NCBI GenBank assembly: GCA_016858145.1
Contig: JAEHOE010000025.1
Span: 806,001 to 870,000, forward strand
DNA length: 64,000 bases
From: Edaphochlamys debaryana
Lineage: Eukaryota > Chlorophyta > Chlorophyceae > Chlamydomonadales
Direction of reading: 5' to 3'
The position numbers and the translations under genes were made by a program. Shown here in pieces: positions 59,040 through 64,000 of the stretch. The notes under the pieces are model-generated. The model saw only the letters and a list, made by a program, of their open reading frames with translations, ran no database searches and had not been told where the DNA came from. Each line of letters begins with the position of its first letter. Position 1 is the first letter of the stretch.

Positions 59040-62000
59040 ATGCTTCAACGCAGCGCTATCAGGGCGCCCGGATCGAGCGCTCGCGCACGTCCATCCGCCC
59101 TCCTACGAGGCACCGCGTCCAGGTCGCCGCTTCTGCGCGTCCGCGCGGGGCCACAGCAGCACGAGCTTTACAGCATCTCGCCGCTTTCAAGGCAAACACG
59201 ATTCGTGGAGGAGGAGGCTGCAGTCGGGGATGGCGCGGCAGAGAGGCTGCCACACCAGCTGAGCGTTGGCCAGGAGGCCAGCACCTCTGATGCGGTGCCT
59301 CAACAGAAGCAGCCGTGGAGCTGGCCGGCAGTGGATCTGAGCTGGCTGACGCCGTCCAAGAGCGTTGTGCTGGCCGGCGGGCTGCTCGCCAGTGAGTGCC
59401 CCCCGGGCGCGTGGGGTCCGCACAGGCGCGGGGCAGCAGGGGCTGACGGCACGGCGCAATGCGGAGGAGGAACGGGAGGAGGGGGGTCTTCACGGGCAGC
59501 AGAGGTCCCTGACGCCCACCCACGCGCCCACACGCGGGCTGAACACGTCGGACCTGCGAGCAGCTTCCCAGGCCCCGTGCTCGAGCTCCCCGGGCTTCCG
59601 TCAGCCGGCCCTCCGCCCGCCTGCTCCCTCCACCTGCGCCGGGGCACGAACCTCAAAACCCCCGCCTCCTACCGTCACACGGCCCTCCCCAACTGCCGCC
59701 CCGCTCTCCCGACCTGCCCCCTGCCCCCCCTGCCCTCCGCCTCCCCTCCCCCGCCCCACCCTGTAGGCCTGGGCGTGGACGACAAGCCCGGCTCCGTGGT
59801 TGCGGCCATGGGGGTGCTGGCGGCCATCGTGGCGGTGCACGAGGCGGGGCACTTCGCGGCGGCGAGGCTGCAGGGCATCCGGGTGGCCAAGTTCGCCATC
59901 GGCTTCGGACCCACGCTCTGGAAGTACAAGGTGGGGGCGGCCGGGGCGCGGCCGGGGCGGGTGGAGGGGAGGGCAGCGAGGGGGCCGGGGCTGGCGGGGA
60001 ACGGGGTGCTCTGGTGGGGTACTCGGTGCCAAGGAGGGGCGGGGCGGTGGGGGACTGCAGGGTCCACCCACGAGGGCGGCTTGCAGGGGCACTCCCCGAC
60101 TCGCACAAACAGTTGCGGCCCTCATACCTGACGTTGCCGTCGGGCCAAGGAGCCTGGCGGAAAGTTCAGCGGCCCGCGATGACGGACCCAGCTCGGCCGG
60201 GCTCGGCGGCCGTCCGCCCCCGACCTGCGCCTCCGGGGCCCTGGCTGTTCGGACTGGAATCATTGCTGCTTCTGATTGACGCTGACCGCGAGCAAGGAAG
60301 GGCCTGCCTTCTCGGCAACCGTCTCCCATACTGCCAACGGTCTTCCATACCGTCTACGTCCGCCCGAGCCTACCACCGCGTCTCCGCCCCACTGCCGCTG
60401 ACCCGAGCGCTCTGCTGCAACGCCATCGCACGCCATCACACGTCGATAGGGCAGGAAACGCAGCATCCGCGCCTGGACCCAGCACAGCGGCGAAACTCAA
60501 AAGCAGCCTTCGCATCGACTCTGCTCGGCACCCCAAAGCATGGAAGCCCTGCGGCATCTCGAGCTGCCGCACCACCAGATGGGCACCACGGCCCGCGTGC
60601 TCTCATGTGGACGGGCCTGGCCCACAGGATGCGCCACCCATTCGTCCTCCCCGTTCTAGCCTTCCCCCACCTTCCTGCCCTTACCCCCCTCCTCTCTGGC
60701 GTCGGCGCGATCTCTCTCAGCAACAAACACCCCCCTCCTCCCCTCCCCCTGTCAGGGCCCCGAGGTGGAGTACTGCCTCAACGCCATCCCCCTGGGGGGG
60801 TACGTGGCCTTCCCGGACGACGACCCCGCCGCGCTGGAGGGGGGCGACAAGGACAAGGCGGGCAAGGGCAAGGCCAAGGAGGGGGCCAAGCCCGCGGCGG
60901 CCGTGGGGGCGGCGGCGGCCGGGGCTGCGGAGGCGGGGGCGGAGGGGGCGCTCAAGGCCGAGCCGGGGGCGGCAGAGGGCTCTGCCGCCAAGGCCGAGGG
61001 CGAGCCGGAGCGTAAGTTCAACGCCGATGACCCGGACCTGCTCAAGAACCGGCCCATTCCGCAGGTGGGGCGTGGAGGAGGGGGCGTGCTTGGGGTTGGT
61101 GGGGGGTGGGATGGCGATGGACGGGCGGGGCGAGATGCAAGGCAGGGCGCGAGGCCAGGGTGCGGGGCGCAGGGGGCGTGGAGGGCGAGCTGAGGCGTCT
61201 CATGGGGTTGCTACATTAGAGCGGAGGGATGCGGGGTGGGACGCCCTGGAGGGGACGCTGGCACTTGCTCCACCTTCCGCTCCCCTGGCCTTCACCCTTC
61301 ACCCTCTCCTCCTCCCTCCCCGCCCCGCAGCGCGCTCTGGTGATCAGTGCGGGCGTGATCGCCAACATGGCCTTCGCCTGGCTGGTGCTCCTGGCGCAGG
61401 TGGGGGTGAGGGTGGGGGGAGGAGAGCGTGTGAAGGGCTGCTCGCATGAGCCTGGGAATCGTGGGCGCGGTGATTAACCGGCCGGCCTTAGAGACGGAAC
61501 CGAAAGCCCGGGGAAACCGAAGCCCGACCCATCCCGCCCATCCCGAACCCGTTACGTGTGTGTGGCCGCTGGAGCCGCGTCGGAGCCGTAGTTTGTAGCT
61601 GGTAATAGTGAGGTAGACTAGAGCTGGTGCGGCCCGCCGGCGGCGCAGAGGGGCACAGCGAAGAGGAGAGCATGTATGTGGAGGGGAGACCCGCCCATGC
61701 CCACGCCTGGCCACGCCCATGCCTGCTTGTGGGGAGGTTGGGGGCAAAATCTTGGAAGTGACCACCCCCTGGAGCCCCCAACGCCCCACCACCCTACGCC
61801 CACCACCCCTTCCTCGACGTCCCCCCAGGTCTCCACGGTGGGCAAGGCCGAGTCCGCCTTCCTGCCCGGCGTGCGCGTCATCCTGCCCGACACCCCCGCG
61901 GCCGCGCAGTCGGCGGCGGCGCGCGGCGGGCTGCGCAGCGGGGACGTGCTGCTGCGGATAGGGGACGTGGAGGTGCCGGCTGGGCCGTCGCAGGTGGGGG

Positions 62001-63244
62001 GGGGGCAGGACCGGGTGGGGCCGAGCAAGTGGGGTCAGGCGGGGCTGGAGGGATCACGGAGGCGAGGTGCGGGAACGATGGATCCTTGTGGCAGCCCCCA
62101 CACGCCCACCCCCACCCCACATCCACGCCCGCACCCCATCAACCCCCATCACCCCTCACCCCGCCCCCAGGTCTCCTCCTCCGTGGCCGCCATTCGGGCC
62201 GCCGCGGGCCGCGAGCTGCTGCTGACCGTGCAGCGCCCCGCGCCGCCGCTGCGGGACGCGCCCTCCTCCTCCCCCGCCTCGTCGCTCGCCTCCACCTCTG
62301 CGGGCCAGGCCCCCGGGGGCGAGGTGCTGGCGCTGCGGGTGACCCCCGACGCGGGCGCGGACGGCTCGGGGCGCATCGGCGTGCAGCTGAGCGCCAACAC
62401 CTACATCGCGCACAGCTTCCCGGCGGACTGGGGGCAGACGCTGGAGATGACCAACGGGGAGTTCACGCGGTGGGTCGGGCTGGGGGGCGGTGGTGGGTTG
62501 CGGCGGGGAGGAACGGCGGAGAGGGGAGGAGTGTGGGAGCCCCAAAGCGGCCTTGGCTAGCCGACCCCGACCCTGCCGCCCTCCCGCGTCCCAACCTCCC
62601 CTCCAACCCGCCCAACTGCCACCCGCACCGCCCGCCCTTCCCTTGCACCGCTCCCCTCACCTCTCCCCTCACCCCTCACCCTTCACCGCCCCTCCCCTCA
62701 CCCCCCAGGCTGTCGAGCACCGTGTGGAACGGGCTCCGTCAGATCGTGACCAACTTCGGCTCCATGGCGGGGCAGCTGTCGGGGCCGGTGGCCATCGTGG
62801 CGGCGGGGAGCGAGGTGCTGCGGACGGACGCGGCGGGGCTGTACCAGGTGGGGGCGGGGGCCGGGGGCCGGAGGGGGGAGAGCAGGGGAGGGGGCGGCAC
62901 TGGGCGGGGTCGTTGACAGGCAGGGTTTGCTGAGGATGAGGAAGGGCGTTGGCGGAGGCCGTGGCAGCTCACCGCTGAGAAACCCCCTCCCACCCGACCC
63001 CACCTCCCACCCCGCCCCCATACCCCAGTTCGCCGCCATCGTCAACATCAACCTGGCCGCCGTCAACGTGCTGCCCCTGCCCGCGCTGGACGGGGGCTAC
63101 CTGGCCCTGCTGGCCATCGAGGCGTTGCGGGGGGGCCGCAAGCTGCCCGCGGCGCTGGAGCAGGGGGTCATGGCCAGCGGCTTCCTGCTGCTCACGGCGC
63201 TGGGGGTGGGGCTGGTAATCCGGGACACCATCAACCTGCTGTGA
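59040..63244 (+). CDS. Site-2 (RseP/ARASP-type) intramembrane metalloprotease, plastid
   Basis: Eight exons (59040-59391, 59767-59930, 60756-61064, 61331-61399, 61829-61993, 62171-62469, 62709-62847, 63029-63244) give 570 residues. The N-terminal MLQRSAIRAPGSSARARPSA is a basic, Ser/Ala-rich transit peptide. The zinc site is complete: HEAGH at residues 142-146 in helix AAMGVLAAIVAVHEAGHF, and NVLPLPALDGG (Asn512 to Asp520) supplying the third ligand Asp. A PDZ domain lies between (from about 299: FLPGVRVILPDTP, ARGGLRSGDVLLRIGDVEV). Membrane segments include VISAGVIANMAFAWLVLLAQ and GVMASGFLLLTALGVGLVI. Cyanobacterial and plant relatives act in the chloroplast inner envelope, cleaving membrane-spanning regulators; a similar place is inferred here. 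Exon 3 adds about 65 residues of Lys/Ala/Glu-rich filler. Intron 2 carries a ZIP promoter fragment. Confidence 0.93.
60128..60605 (+). pseudogene. ZIP promoter and start-codon fragment inside a protease intron
   Basis: This is the inverted counterpart of roughly 50275-50735. The promoter part (60128-60539) aligns with the upstream region of ZIP B, and from 60540 it reads MEALRHLELPHHQMGTTARV against the ZIP B start MEALRHLELPHHLMGITARL, then homology ends. It lies wholly within intron 2 of the site-2 protease and points the same way as that gene. Confidence 0.85.
60698..60732 (+). repeat. Dispersed intronic repeat, family A copy 4
   Basis: GGCGTCGGCGCGATCTCTCT then CAGCAACAAACACC, very close to copy 1 in the lipase gene. 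It sits just upstream of the acceptor of exon 3 of the site-2 protease. Confidence 0.8.
61425..61455 (-). repeat. Dispersed intronic repeat, family B copy 3
   Basis: The minus strand reads AGGCTCATGCGAGCAGCCCT then TCACAC, matching 43921-43950 almost exactly. It is in intron 4 of the site-2 protease. Confidence 0.75.
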
Positions 63245-64000
63245 GGGATGTGAGGGATGTGATGGACTGCGCAGGGGGCTGGCGGCTGGGGAGGGGGGTG
63301 GGGCTGTGGGGCGGGGGTGGGGACTGGGTGGGGGTGGGGTGAGAGGGTGGGCGGACGCGCTACTGGGCAGGGTTGCCTGGGTGCACGGCGAAGCCGGGGG
63401 CAGGGGCAGTTGCTGGCTGGATGCATGGGGTCGAGTCGCCCATTGGCGGGGGGGCAGAACGGTGGTCGCACGGGGTGCATGAGCAAAAGGACGATGCATG
63501 GGGGTTGACGAGAGGGTGCGAGGCGAAGGTCACTTGGTTGTGGGTCGATGCAACGTGCAGCCAGCCGGCTCTGGCCTGGGTTGTGGGTGTAGGGCCAAGG
63601 GCGATACGCGAGGGCAGGTCAGTGGTGACAGCTTGCAGAAGGAGGACCGTAGTCTGTGGCGTTGCAGCTTGCAGGAGGGCAGGCCGAGACAGGCGGCTGC
63701 GCGGCTGGCTGGCGACATCGGAAGATCGCATGGGCTCCAAGGGTCTCAAGAGGGCGAGAGGGTACCCACTAGAGAGAACGCTCGAGAGTGCCGGCGTCTG
63801 CCGCGAGAGAGACGCGTCAGGCGAAGAGCGGAGAGGTCGGAAGCTGTGACGGATGTTGTAACATGGGTCTGCTCCCCAACAAGGGTGTCTGTCCTCCTCA
63901 GGACAGGGAAAAGGGCCGAGCCCCAAAAAGTCCCCAAGCCAACCGCGCGACACCATCCCAGCATCCCTCACCACCAGACCACCACCACAGCAGCTACCGG
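63245..64000. other. 3' flank of the site-2 protease gene to window end
   Basis: No gene recognised. G-rich at first, then mixed; TGTAA at 63857-63861. Confidence 0.5.
63857..63861 (+). terminator. Possible polyadenylation signal TGTAA for the site-2 protease gene
   Basis: About 610 nt past the stop codon. Confidence 0.4.

Noticed and set aside
60014..61015. Plus-strand frame spanning protease intron 2
   Set aside because: It runs through the ZIP-derived insert and then out of frame over protease exon 3.
1..64000. tRNA, rRNA and riboswitch genes
   Set aside because: I saw no tRNA-like cloverleaf with conserved T-loop sequence and no rRNA segments, but this was by eye only; a tRNAscan run would be decisive.

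Overview
The window is nuclear DNA of a green alga, most likely a volvocalean chlorophyte (Chlamydomonas/Volvox group). The signs are very high GC, G/C-ending codons, genes split by many 100-800 nt GT-AG introns, long Ala/Gly/Pro/Ser-rich insertions in otherwise conserved proteins, plant-lineage families (MATH-BTB of the BPM type, ARASP-type site-2 protease, plastid-targeted proteins), and TGTAA polyadenylation motifs downstream of several genes. The species is not resolved. I see no operons, CRISPR arrays, rRNA or tRNA genes, and no transposase or reverse transcriptase. All gene models were spliced by hand: exon lengths and phases close without a frameshift, but no transcript evidence was available.

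Layout, left to right: a 5'-truncated protein kinase (+, 1-4882); a RING-CH protein (+, 6344-7865); a small unrecognised charged protein (-, 10266-11433) head-to-head with an NTF2/SnoaL-like, probably plastid protein (+, 11725-13788); a MATH-BTB ubiquitin-ligase adaptor (+, 14729-18998); an unrecognised membrane protein (-, 20765-22428); a diacylglycerol-lipase-like enzyme (-, 23665-29903); a SAM methyltransferase with a long N-terminal extension (-, 30683-34566); an unrecognised Ser/Ala-rich protein (-, 35185-37108); a rhomboid protease (+, 38453-42188); two tandem ZIP metal transporters (-, 43433-45666 and 48066-50340); a TFIIB-family factor (-, 51289-54104) head-to-head with a GLTP-fold lipid transfer protein (+, 54356-55286); a small plastid membrane protein (-, 57601-58734) head-to-head with an intramembrane site-2 metalloprotease (+, 59040-63244).

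The genes do not form one pathway. Several touch related themes: membrane-embedded proteolysis (rhomboid, site-2 protease), ubiquitin ligases (RING-CH, BPM), membrane lipids (lipase, GLTP) and zinc/iron uptake (ZIPs).

The most striking structure is a set of partial gene duplications, three of which preserve the 5' part of a gene. About 480 bp with the promoter and first codons of a ZIP gene sit inside an intron of the site-2 protease. The promoter and first exon of the small charged protein recur 1.2 kb beyond its 3' end. Two broken GLTP fragments follow the intact GLTP gene, one of them with an exon-exon junction that lacks the intron. Other points of note are two probable GC-AG introns, introns that begin with G-runs and end with C-runs, and two short repeat families shared between introns of unrelated genes. 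I found no convincing previously undescribed multi-gene system.
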